Shown here: positions 55,101 to 64,000 of the stretch, one piece after another
Numbering within the stretch: position 1 is the first letter of the stretch
Layout: each line of letters starts with the position of its first letter
DNA from: Daphnia carinata
Lineage: Eukaryota > Arthropoda > Branchiopoda > Diplostraca > Daphniidae
NCBI RefSeq assembly: GCF_022539665.2
Contig: NC_081331.1
Span: 1,956,501 to 2,020,500 of the forward strand
Reading direction: 5' to 3'
DNA length: 64,000 nt
Notes under the pieces: model-generated
Databases searched by the model: none
What the model was told of the DNA's origin: nothing
The model's input: the letters and a program-made list of their open reading frames with translations, nothing else
Program-made: the position numbers and the translations under genes

Positions 55101-57529
55101 TTATTACAATAGTACAAGTTCTAATGCCAACTCCAACACTTCTGCCTGATTAAGATAAAGGTAAGTATTCCTTCCATCCCAAGTCTTCTTTATATCGATA
55201 CCGTAAACACCTTACACTGCTCTAAGTGTTACGGTAAAGTACATCGTAAAAGATCATTACAAAGAAAAGAGGCAAATTATATACCCGAAAAAAAAATTTT
55301 TTTTACGAAATGCTATGACTGTGTGGAGAACATAAGCAAGTATTCCAAATCCGCTCTGTTTAACGAATCATTCGCTTGTCTAGACGCTGTCTTCAAATAT
55401 ACAGCGTTCGCTCTGTGTGTGATAAGAGCCGAAATCAAAGCAAAGAAGGAATACCTGACGAGAGGATCGCACGCAGTGGTCGAGTCCTTATCGCGGCTCG
55501 GCAAGTTGTGAATGCGGATGAGATTGATCAGCAATTTCTCCTGCTCCGAGTCGTAACTAACGCTGAACCAGAAGCGACCGAGGTGACCTTCGGGGTAATT
55601 ATTTGTATCTTCTTCAGGAATCAGCGGACTCTTGTATAGATCCGGATTAAGAGCGCCAATGTTCGAAGTTACACCTGTAAGCAAAAGAAAGAAAAAAAAA
55701 CCAACCAGCCAATGACGACATTCGGCGTTACACATAGTTGCAATACTCTAAGGGTTATTCCTGGCCTGGTGTCGATCAATAGGCGCATGCCCTTTTATAT
55801 TCTGCTATTACTTTCTAGGAAAAAAAAAATATATATATATATGAAGAGAGCTTTCTTTGTCTGTGATGTTGCCTGCATTTTTCTATTTCATGTAGACGCA
55901 CTGTGGACGCTGCTAATGAAGCCGACGCCTTTGGCATGTTATCGACCACAACGTAGCTACGTCAACTTGTGCAATAATTGATTCTATTTTTGAAATCGCA
56001 ATAAACGTCTACGGAATATATAAAAAGGGCCTTATCTTTTACCTGATAATGTTGGAGAATTGCGGCTAGAAGTAGTCGGAGGGGACACTTCTTTTGCAGG
56101 TGACGGCGTGCGTGATCGTGCCGGGCTCGGACTTCGTTCCCGGAAGAAGTTAAAAAGCTATCGAACGTACCGCAAATGATGAATGCCAACATAACAATTG
56201 AACTGGGCAAATTATACAAGGATGTCTATCAATGTTTACCGACGGTAGCGGTGACAGACATGGTGAGTGTGCCGGCGATGGTGAATAGTTCGGTATGGGT
56301 GACGAGGGTGCCGAACAATGCAACAGGATGGAGGGCGAAAGAAGCGGAGAGGATGTGCCGTCAACCCGTCCAGGGAAGAGTAACGCAGTTGAGAAACGTC
56401 TTTGACGAACGTTGCTACCAATATGGGCGTCGCTCGGTGACAGCGATGGTCCGTTCTTTGTGGGTATATCCAGCGTCTGGTTTGCACGTCGTGATCGAGG
56501 CGGCGTCAGCGAGAAGGCTCCAGGCGGCAGGGTAAATTCAATCTCTTTCGATCTACAAGTAGGATATCGTTTACGCTGGAGTGCAGCATTGTTTTCTTTG
56601 CAAACAACTCCAAGACAACGCGGGTGGGAAACATTAGACTTCACTATTCTGCGCTGTAGAGAATGCAAATGGCTTCACGACGCATTAGTTTATTTGAAGC
56701 GACTAAAACGTGAGTGAAACATCAGTCCGAATTTTCTTTGCTGATGAGCACTGAAACTCGTAGCCTTGAAAGTAATGAGAATGGTTTAAAGGGTTTCTTT
56801 TTTTTCGCTGAGTGTTCCTTATTATCTCATTGCTGGCTTAGAAAAGGAAGATTATTATCAGCAGCTAATGAGACGGATTGTATCTTTTTTCTGCTTTCGG
56901 ACGAAACTCGTAGGGAACAATTTCTTGTTTGAGCTTTAAAAAAGAGAGAGAAAAAAGAAACAGGGACAACCTCTGTGGATCGATTGCTGATACTAGCCAG
57001 GCACTGGTACGAAAGCGTCAGCTTTTGATGTCTCGCATAATGCAAAAGAGAGGCGAAATTGATTTAAATATACCGTAGGAGGTCTTGTACGTATAAAGCA
57101 TCCAGAAAGTAGCTAAGCAGTTGGAAAAAAAAAATACTAAAAAATGGCAGAGAACAACTTGCGGAACAAATTATCTCGAACAGAGACTATCAAGATGGAA
57201 TTTCGATGTCTCCCAAAGGAAAAAGAAATTGTTTACCAAATGTGAGGACTAAAGGACCAATGAAAATTGGAAAGAAAGAAATAGCAATAAAGCGTTCTTC
57301 GAGGAAAAGCGGATTGTACGATTTGCGCAAGTTCTCGCCAACAAAAATGAACATGTTGGAATATCTATTAAACTACTCGTTGTCATTGAACACGATCATT
57401 TAAAGAATTTTTTTTTTAAGGTACTCATTCTTTTGGGAAGTTTAGCGACGAAAACTTGATAAAGTAAACTTACCCCACTGGTAGAATAACTCGTTGTTCA
57501 TACTTTTGGGTGCCCAGTGACTTGGCCAT
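49113..57529 (-). CDS. SYT15: Synaptotagmin-15-like double C2 protein (complete, 10 exons)
   Basis: Membrane-trafficking C2 protein. Exons on the minus strand: 57474-57529, 56240-56552, 56043-56157, 55455-55674, 54903-54996, 54569-54700, 51807-51938, 51613-51707, 51279-51536, 49113-49179. Phases agree; 493 aa. Residues 1-160 are Ser/Pro-rich (SPSPARSRTPSP) and, in this model, have no membrane helix. The linker GALNPDLYKSP and the start of C2A (GRFWFSVSYD) match the SYT15 subfamily, as does the C2B end (LGRLVLGSFMFARGRGMAHW) with the terminal WHPL motif. C2A is about 188-306 and C2B about 320-490. Calcium ligands are incomplete: C2A loop 1 keeps SRDK and CDP, but its loop 3 is DNGRLRKRQ, and the first C2B loop has PNTAVPD with only one Asp. 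Calcium-independent binding is therefore likely. Confidence 0.93.
49867..49898. repeat. 32-base near-perfect palindrome (first B monomer)
   Basis: AAAAGTG-A-GAAGGCTA pairs with TAGCCTTC-C-CACTTTT with a single mismatched position. The identical core recurs at 50524-50555, 657 bases away. Confidence 0.75.
50194..50214. repeat. A-monomer hairpin
   Basis: AAGCCCGA at 50194-50201 is complementary to TCGGGCTT at 50207-50214 with a 5-base loop. It occupies the monomer position where B units have their palindrome. Confidence 0.65.
50524..50555. repeat. 32-base near-perfect palindrome (second B monomer)
   Basis: Second copy of the B-monomer palindrome, with the same single mismatch as at 49867-49898. 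Confidence 0.75.
51066..51081. repeat. Perfect 16-base palindrome beside the satellite array
   Basis: GTGCCTTATAAGGCAC is a perfect palindrome just past the last recognisable monomer. It may be a degenerate array edge or an unrelated site. Confidence 0.5.
51939..54568 (-). other. SYT15 intron between the C2A and C2B exons (2.6 kb)
   Basis: Separates the last C2A exon from the first C2B exon. Open frames of up to 81 codons on both strands show no family resemblance. No nested gene is seen. Confidence 0.6.
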
Positions 57530-58480
57530 GGTTTTCCAATGTGTTAAGCTTCGATGACTGTTGTGTTTTTCTTTTCTTTTTCTGTAAGTGTTAGATACTC
57601 CAGCTGTGAGCCAAAGACAAAAAAACGGAAGGGAACGAAAGCAAAGCCGATGGGCAACGCTGACAAGTAACTACACACCTCAACCTGGAGGATAGGGGAT
57701 TTTGTTTTCTCCAGTGCCGACGACAACGGTCGCCTTTTTCTTTTCATTTTAGTTACCCCTGGCCGTTCTACCTGCAAAACCGAGACATGCGCACACCGTG
57801 CCACCTGTTTGCAAGTCTTACCTCGTCTGGGGTTGCCTTGGTGAGCAGTGATCGCAGACCCCGTAACCCATCGATGCTCATTTGGCCTTATTTGGTTAAC
57901 TGTAGACCTTGAAACCCCACAACATCGTTCCATGCCTATCTTTCATTACTTATTAGCACTAATTCGTTAGCATATCCTTACCTTTTACTCCCTGGGTTTG
58001 CAGAATCAATCTTGTCAAGTTTACTATTCTGAAATTGGTTGTTGAACTACCGTGTTCTCTTGTCGACAGATGATGCGGAAACAGTCGGCAGGTTTACAAC
58101 GTTGCTCTCCGTGTTCGATAATGCGTCGTAGAAGTCCTAAAAAAAAAGATGGCTGAGAAAATAAACGGAAACTCCCAGCTTTGTTTAACCTTTGTACAAG
58201 TTTTCCTATACGATCGACAAAGAGAATCGCGAATCTTGGCAATATTCAAAACAACGATTTAAATTTCACTTTCGATCCTGATGAAATCGGATAATCCGGT
58301 GTCCAGCGATGCATAGAATATCTCGCAACGTCGAAATTTTCCGCCAATTTGCACTAGCAATTTGCACCATGTATACACGGTGGCGTACGAAGGGAACCCA
58401 AGTGACATAACATCATTAATTTATAAGAGAAGTCATCCAATTACACGGCTGAAGAAAACAGAGGCCACTGTCAAGTCTCA
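57530..58480 (-). other. Region between RASEF stop and SYT15 start
   Basis: Head-to-tail spacer of about 950 bases. It should hold the RASEF 3' UTR (left of 58480) and the SYT15 promoter and 5' UTR (right of 57530). A minus-strand frame of 129 codons (57544-57933) ends just before the SYT15 start and would act as an upstream ORF if transcribed. A second frame (58024-58149), preceded by a good pyrimidine-AG, could be an exon but was not joined to anything. Confidence 0.4.
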
Positions 58481-61400
58481 TCACAAGCGACAGCATTTTT
58501 TGGCTTTGTCTTTCGGCACGGCATTCGCCGTCTCCGCCTCCATCGATTCCGCTTCCAACACTATCTTTTCAATGGCGACTTTCTCTCGCACTTGTAGCTT
58601 GGCTGCCATAGCGACGATCGACTGCTGGATCATGTAGCCCGTTTTGGCGCTCGTCTCGAAAAAGTCCAATCCCATAGTCTGTTTCCATTCGCCATAAAAT
58701 TGCAGAGGCAAAAGAAAAAAAAAGGGGAAAAGAAAAAATCGAATTATTTTATTTCCTATTCGAATGGCCAATATGATTCGCTTTCTCAGCTTAACGTCAT
58801 ATAACGTGCGTTGTCCTCTATGCATCATAAAATCGAGCAAATGGATGATTTGACAGCGATTGACGTCAACAACCTACCTGGGTAACGGCACGTTTTGACG
58901 ATCTTTCGCCACGTTTTTCACTGGTTGCATTTCGTTTCTGAGTGGGTTCAGTTGGCTCTTTTGTTTATCTGTTTTTTTTTAGTTATCAAGCGTGAAGTGG
59001 TATCGACTAGCAACCGAAAATCGTCAGCATGTAAGGGTTCTTGACGTCAACAGTGACGCTAGTATGCAAATCCAGCGACACACGACGAAAAGCAGCGATG
59101 GCAAAAGGTGACATATCACCTTGATTATTGTCTAGTTCGCCAATGGCACTCGTCACCGCAGCGACCCTAATTGACACTGATGAACTTTAAATCATCATTT
59201 GATTACCCAGTTGGACGCCGCATAGCGTGTGGCGTAACTTTGATTGCTTACGTTAGCAACAAGAACTAAAACATCAGGTCGAAACAATACGATCTCTAGA
59301 ATTACGTAAGGATAGAAACATAGAAACTTTCCAAATCGAGAATTTCCCTATCAGATAGAAGTATCCCTTTCGGAACCCACTGCTAAAGAAGTTGCGTTCC
59401 ATTCGATTCGTGTACGATATTGCGACAAATCGAGATCGATCCAACAGCTCGTGATACCCGTTTTTCTATTCACACTGTCCGCTTGTAGGATGAAAACTCG
59501 TTGCAATGGTTATAGAACAAACAAACGAACAAAAGAAAAAGCCGAGAAAGGTTCTTTTTCTCTTGCTCACAGATTAATGGCAAGCAGTGTTGACAGCACT
59601 CATATATGAGTCACACAAGAGGCCTGTGTCTTGGTAAATAACTTCTATAAGTCAGCAAAGAAGTGGGAAAACGTTGAAAGCCAATTTTGCGAAGTGAAAG
59701 CACTTCATATCCGACTCGATCGGGTTTTATATACCCCACTATATTCCAAGTAGACGCATTGTGATAAGCTCCGAAGAGCCTACCGCAAAACGACTTCCTG
59801 CAGATATCAATATTCTTAATTTTCCGAGTTGCGGTGCGCAGTAATTTGGCTTTACACGCTGAATAATTACTAATCAAAGCTTCAGTAGAGGAGAGATAAC
59901 TAAAGCGTGATTAAGAAGTTTGAATGTACAGTACTTGGGCAAGCTTCATGGCGTCCGATGTTAATACGCGTTGCGGATGCCGGGTTAGTGTGACGGTCAA
60001 TTGTTCACCTTCGTTGCCTGTCGATTCTTGCTCTGAGTCCTCTTCCTGCTGTTCTAGTAGATCCCGTTTGTTTCCAACCAACAAACAAACGACGTCGTCA
60101 CCTACCACTTCCTGCAAAGCAACAAAACGAATGAGTAATTTGAAAATCGCCCCAAAGAGCGTGGGAGAAGTCGGCAGCCGTTGGTAGTGTAAATCCTCAT
60201 CAATTTGGTTTTCTGTTCAGCTCATATAATCTTCACATTCCTCGCCTGGCAACGACATATTAACCCTTGCTGAACTTTGAAACAAAGCATAATCCATACG
60301 GAAATAAAGCAATGCATCGCTTACTTTAACGCAGTCGATCCAGTAGCGAACATGGACGAATGTCATCTCAGACGTAACATCGTACATGATAAGAACGCCA
60401 TCAGCTTTACGTACATACTGCCGACTAATGCTGCGATATTTCTCTTGTCCTAGAAAAACAGAAAAAAAACAAAAACAAAGAAGGATGGAATCAATTTTCG
60501 ACGACCAAACTTTTATTTTTGTACTCGAACGTGTATACGATCGAGAATCAGTATCATGATTTAACTGTTGCGTTTGCCTGCAGTGTCCCAGAACTGGAGT
60601 GCGCAGTACTGGTTGTCGTCTCCGACCGGCAAGCAACGGATGCTCAAATCGATCCCGACGGTGGCCGATCGTGATCCGACGTAGTCATCACAACAGAACC
60701 TGTCCAAAGTAACAAGAGATATCATGTTTCACCATCAAGGGAGTTGTTTTTTTGGCATTCGAATTGCTTAGTTGATAACGCTCAATACACAATAAGGCAA
60801 ATTTCCTGTAACCATTGATTGATACTATTTTCGACCTCTTTCTTAGCCAACTTCTTTCGTGCGCACAACGTTATCAACTATAAGGCTTTTATAAATGGCC
60901 CAAAATAGACATGGTAAGATAATGGAGTTTGCCCTTTGCTACCAAATTGGGTCTGTCTCGAGACGACTGCACAAACCCGGAGATGGCTGATTTATAATTG
61001 AACGAAAGGGGAAGCAAGAAAAAATGATAATGTCCACCTTTAAACTACCATCGTATTGAAGTAGATTTGAAATCTATTCCAATGGAAAGGTGAGCACATT
61101 CAAGAATATGAGGACACCTCACCGGACATGAATGTGATCGCAACTTCACGCTTAAGCTTTGCTTGGATTCACGCTCATAAATAAAACAATCATACAAACA
61201 CCCGTAGGGTGCATTCTGTTTCGATACCCTTTGAAATTTTCCTCAGTCGAATAGAAACGGAAAAATAGGACTCGTGTTCCTTTACACTCGATAAACGTCA
61301 TCGGAGGAAAATGCATTAATGATGGACGTACGTACACTTGTACAATCGTCACGACAAGGTCAATAGATTTGCTCCCATCAAGTGCAAAGTATAAGATACC

Positions 61401-64000
61401 GTGGAAATATCACCATGTTGTCTGTACCTGCGAATAAACGAAGTTTTCCCAACACCACTTTCTCCTAAGACGATAATCTTGAAGACGGCTGACGGAGTAA
61501 TAGGTTCACTATATAAAAAAAAATCAATGAGATGCAAAAATGAAAAAAAAAGCATTTAATTAAAAATGGTTAACGTAGGTAATCTAGTATTGGAGCAACG
61601 ACGACGTTCTACGGTTTTCGAAAAGGTGTACTTGAAAAGGTACAGGCTTTTGCTGTTCACAAGGAACTTAGTTGAATAACAAAAACAAATTGTGCATACA
61701 AAATCCCTTTTCGATGGTATTTTTTTGACGGCTCTTCTAAAGTAAACATGCAGTTTCCAACATATAGAATAAAAAGCAGCCTAGTATACGTATAAATACA
61801 TCTACATTTGGCCAGCTGATGCTGAGAATTCTCAAAAAGCTTCTACCTTACCTCTTTCGCAATTGAACCCGGTTAATCCATTGACCGTTGTGATATCCGA
61901 TTAGCGAGTCCGCGTAAGGGATGGAGCCGTTTGGGAACTGAAAATATGGCAAACTAGTTTCAACTGTGCAAATGCTATTGAAGTCCATTCGGCTGGAAGG
62001 CGGATACACGTTAGTCGACCACGTGACACTGTGCTTAGGTTCTCCGCGTAAAGAGGTCGACAAACATTCTTCTGGAAGATCAACAAACAAGTTGTCCAAT
62101 GTTTCTTGTTGTGGACTTCCCCCGAACTTGTCCTCTCCATTTACCCGAGCAGAACGCTGAATAGGGCACGATCCTTCTAATGACGGGCAAACGAAGCCAT
62201 TCGTTTCAGGGTAACCGCTGGACGTGCATCTCAGGAGACTGTCTTCCGGCCCACCGATTAGATTATTTTCCGCTGCATTTAACGAAGATTGAGAATCGAA
62301 ATTCAGTGCACTGGTCAGCTCATCAAACAAGCTGGTTTTCTTCATCTTTTGTGATTGGCTATCCTGTCGAAACATACAGCGCAATGAGTATAATTTTCTG
62401 TGAACATGTTTGTCATTCAACAATGTATAGGCAAACAAAAATCTATTTATCTATCACGCTTTCGCTACAGAACTTCTTATTGAATTTCTTCACTTGCAGA
62501 CGCTTTCAGGATTTTAAAAAAGAAATGGGCTGCGTCGGATAAAAGGCGGTTTCTTGTTCAGCGAGCGCCCGTTTCTCTGCACACGATGAATTAGTTGCGA
62601 TGGCAACTTCTTATGAAAAAAAAAGCGTCCAATTACAAAATTGGTGGCACACGCATTGGCGAATCTAGCATAACGACAACATTTCTCAATTGATTTTCTC
62701 GAGCGTGGCGAACTGTTGCATCGTTCCTTGAATCCACCTGCCACTTACAAAAATCGAAAAGCGGGCATCCCAAACACTGGGGAATTGTTGCACCTGTTGC
62801 TACAGGCAACGCCAAGTTGAAAATCCAAAAGAACTCTCGAACCAAACCAAATCTTGGAAGCCCGAATAAATTTTGTACATACGTAGCTAAGACTCGACCC
62901 ATAGACTCGACCCACTTTCTTTTTAACAAAAAGCGTATCTCTCGCCTGTATTTGGTTAGCGCCCCGCCTTCAATGCCAATCACGCAAACATGCCGAAAGG
63001 TGAACGACTGCTAACACGCGATTTTATGCAGCTAATCTTCAATGCTGGCAAAGAACACACATCCATTGAATTGAGAATTTCAAAAGAAAAACGCTTCGCC
63101 ATCATTTGAGAGACTACGTTTAGCTAATTTCACTTACCAGGTAAACGGTTAACACAAAACGTCAGGCTAAGCAATACGACCTCTTCAAAAACATGCAAAT
63201 ATTGTTTACGGATAGCGTGTTTATAAAAACGTGATGCTCACCGTGATGTCGGGATCCTTGCGCAACGGTAAATCGAACACAATATCGATGTTGTCAGCAT
63301 GTTCGAATTCCTCATCGAAAAGCCTGGAGTAGAAGTGGAGATGGTTGTCGGAGTTCAATGCTGCGGCCTCTTCGATTTCTCTGGCGATGCTGGCAGGTTC
63401 GTCGTTATTGTCAATGCTGCCATTCCCGTAATCACGCAGGTCATTTTCATCCGTCAATCGAGTGTTTATTGTACGAAGCAAAGACAATTGTTCGACCAGT
63501 CCTTCAATAAAACGAAAGAAACGGTAGACATCATTCAGCAAAGCTCGTTATGAAGCACGGGGTCCATCCGAAAATACTAAATAAATGAGACAATGGAAGA
63601 CGCACAACGTTCGCACAATTATCTCGTTGAATGGGCGAATGTCGCGGTCATTCGTGCAATGATCAATACAGAACGATTTCAACCTGCGCAACTAGCCCAG
63701 TTCGATAGATTCTTTAATAATTGGGTTGTGCCATTAGGCTGACATTCATTTTTTTTTTTTTTTTTTTTTTTTTTGCATCGGCTTGTTTTGTAGGCGCGGA
63801 TAGACTGCGCAAGGAGGAAATCGATATGAAACTCTCTATTAAAGTAAAAAAAAAAAAAAAAAGAAAGAAAGCGAACAAAGCGGGACGATAGCGTAAGGGC
63901 AGACCTTCACGCTCAACGGCGATGTTTTCCGCGACTTGTAGAGCTGACATGGCCCTCTGCCGTCGTTCACTGATACTCTCCCGTCGCATCTTCTCAAGAG
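58481..64000 (-). CDS. RASEF: RASEF/Rab45-like coiled-coil Rab GTPase (3' part, 8 exons)
   Basis: Large Rab GTPase; the 5' part lies beyond base 64000. Exons on the minus strand: 63905-64000 (open at the edge), 63242-63501, 61852-62363, 61428-61508, 60578-60699, 60325-60449, 59935-60111, 58481-58678. Phases agree and 522 residues are visible. Residues 1-70 form a coiled coil (LEKMRRESISERR, then EQLSLLRTINTRL). A poorly conserved Ser-rich linker follows, then the Rab domain from about residue 290: GESGVGKTS (P-loop), SATVGID (switch I), WDTAGQEKYRS (switch II), NKRD and ETSAK. An acidic insert of roughly 30 residues follows NKRD. The chain ends KKCCRL, with two Cys for prenylation. This order matches RASEF; its EF-hands should be upstream. 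CRACR2A/Rab44-type proteins are the alternative. Confidence 0.88.
60576..60580 (-). promoter_or_regulatory. Non-canonical GC splice donor in RASEF
   Basis: The exon ends at 60578 as ACTGCAG, followed by GCAAAC instead of GT. Joining to the exon at 60449 restores WDTAGQEKYRS exactly. A possible GT 15 bases farther on would insert five residues (KRNR plus a changed codon) into switch II. Confidence 0.75.
60700..61427 (-). other. RASEF intron after the P-loop exon
   Basis: About 730 bases between the P-loop exon and the switch I exon. Only short open frames; nothing recognisable. Confidence 0.6.
62364..63241 (-). other. RASEF intron between coiled coil and linker exons
   Basis: About 880 bases. 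It contains a 116-codon minus-strand frame (62633-62983) with no supported relation to the gene; otherwise nothing recognisable. Confidence 0.5.
63749..63774. repeat. Poly-T tract
   Basis: Twenty-six consecutive T residues within the RASEF intron between the first two visible exons. Confidence 0.8.

Noticed and set aside
56176-56535. 119-codon plus-strand frame
   Set aside because: Antisense shadow of the Ser/Pro-rich SYT15 exon 56240-56552.
57544-57933. 129-codon minus-strand frame just upstream of SYT15
   Set aside because: It does not join in phase to the SYT15 exons and has no family match; at most it is an upstream ORF.
58024-58149. Possible exon preceded by a long pyrimidine tract and AG
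   Set aside because: RASEF already ends with a prenylation-type CCRL and stop at 58481, and no partner exon with a good donor was found.
60562-60580. Alternative GT donor for the RASEF switch II exon
   Set aside because: It keeps the frame but inserts five residues into an invariant motif; the GC donor restores the family sequence exactly. Kept as a possible minor form.
62180-62542. 120-codon plus-strand frame
   Set aside because: Mostly antisense to the RASEF linker exon (61852-62363), whose phases and neighbours fit the gene.
62633-62983. 116-codon minus-strand frame with a Cys-x2-Cys-x5-Cys pattern, reminiscent of the iron-sulfur end of endonuclease III/MutY proteins
   Set aside because: The first Cys of the four-Cys motif is missing, no other part of such an enzyme is present, and it lies in a RASEF intron.
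1-64000. CRISPR arrays, bacterial operons, tRNA or rRNA genes, intact transposase or reverse transcriptase
   Set aside because: None seen. The tandem repeats found are satellite or microsatellite in nature, and the genes are spliced eukaryotic genes.

Overview
The window is animal nuclear DNA. It has multi-exon genes with GT-AG introns, many only 60-150 bases long, a few multi-kilobase introns, and abundant poly-A/poly-T and simple repeats. The protein families and the insect-like Pde11 sequence point to an arthropod. The mix of very short and very long introns suits a branchiopod crustacean such as Daphnia, but that is an inference. Exons were joined by hand by requiring splice sites, reading phase and family homology to agree. 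Each complete gene model sums to a multiple of three.

Layout: (1) 245-3200, minus strand, a complete SLC34-type sodium/phosphate cotransporter (10 exons, 626 aa). (2) About 4.5-6.6 kb, an unrecognised, stop-riddled coding-like tract. (3) 6862-9738, minus, a complete heparan-alpha-glucosaminide N-acetyltransferase (HGSNAT, 13 exons, 590 aa). (4) About 11.0-12.3 kb, a second unrecognised decayed coding tract, plus strand. (5) 14207-47667, plus, a complete Pde11 dual-specificity cyclic nucleotide phosphodiesterase (20 coding exons, 1040 aa). Its first two coding introns are 8.7 and 16.7 kb; the second may hold an alternative first exon. (6) 49113-57529, minus, a complete synaptotagmin-15-like gene (10 exons, 493 aa). 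One of its introns holds a five-monomer satellite array. (7) 58481 to the window end, minus, the C-terminal part of a RASEF/Rab45-like coiled-coil plus Rab GTPase gene, whose N-terminus lies beyond base 64000.

The genes do not form one pathway. Phosphate uptake, lysosomal heparan sulfate acetylation, cyclic nucleotide breakdown, C2-domain membrane binding and Rab-type traffic are separate household functions. Pde11 and SYT15 converge tail to tail at 47.7-49.1 kb, and the other known genes lie on the minus strand. I found no CRISPR array, rRNA, tRNA or intact transposase. The most unusual elements are the A-B-A-B-A satellite with a hairpin-forming core inside SYT15, a GC-AG intron inside the switch II codons of the Rab domain, a candidate myristoylated/palmitoylated Pde11 start exon, and the two unidentified decayed coding tracts.
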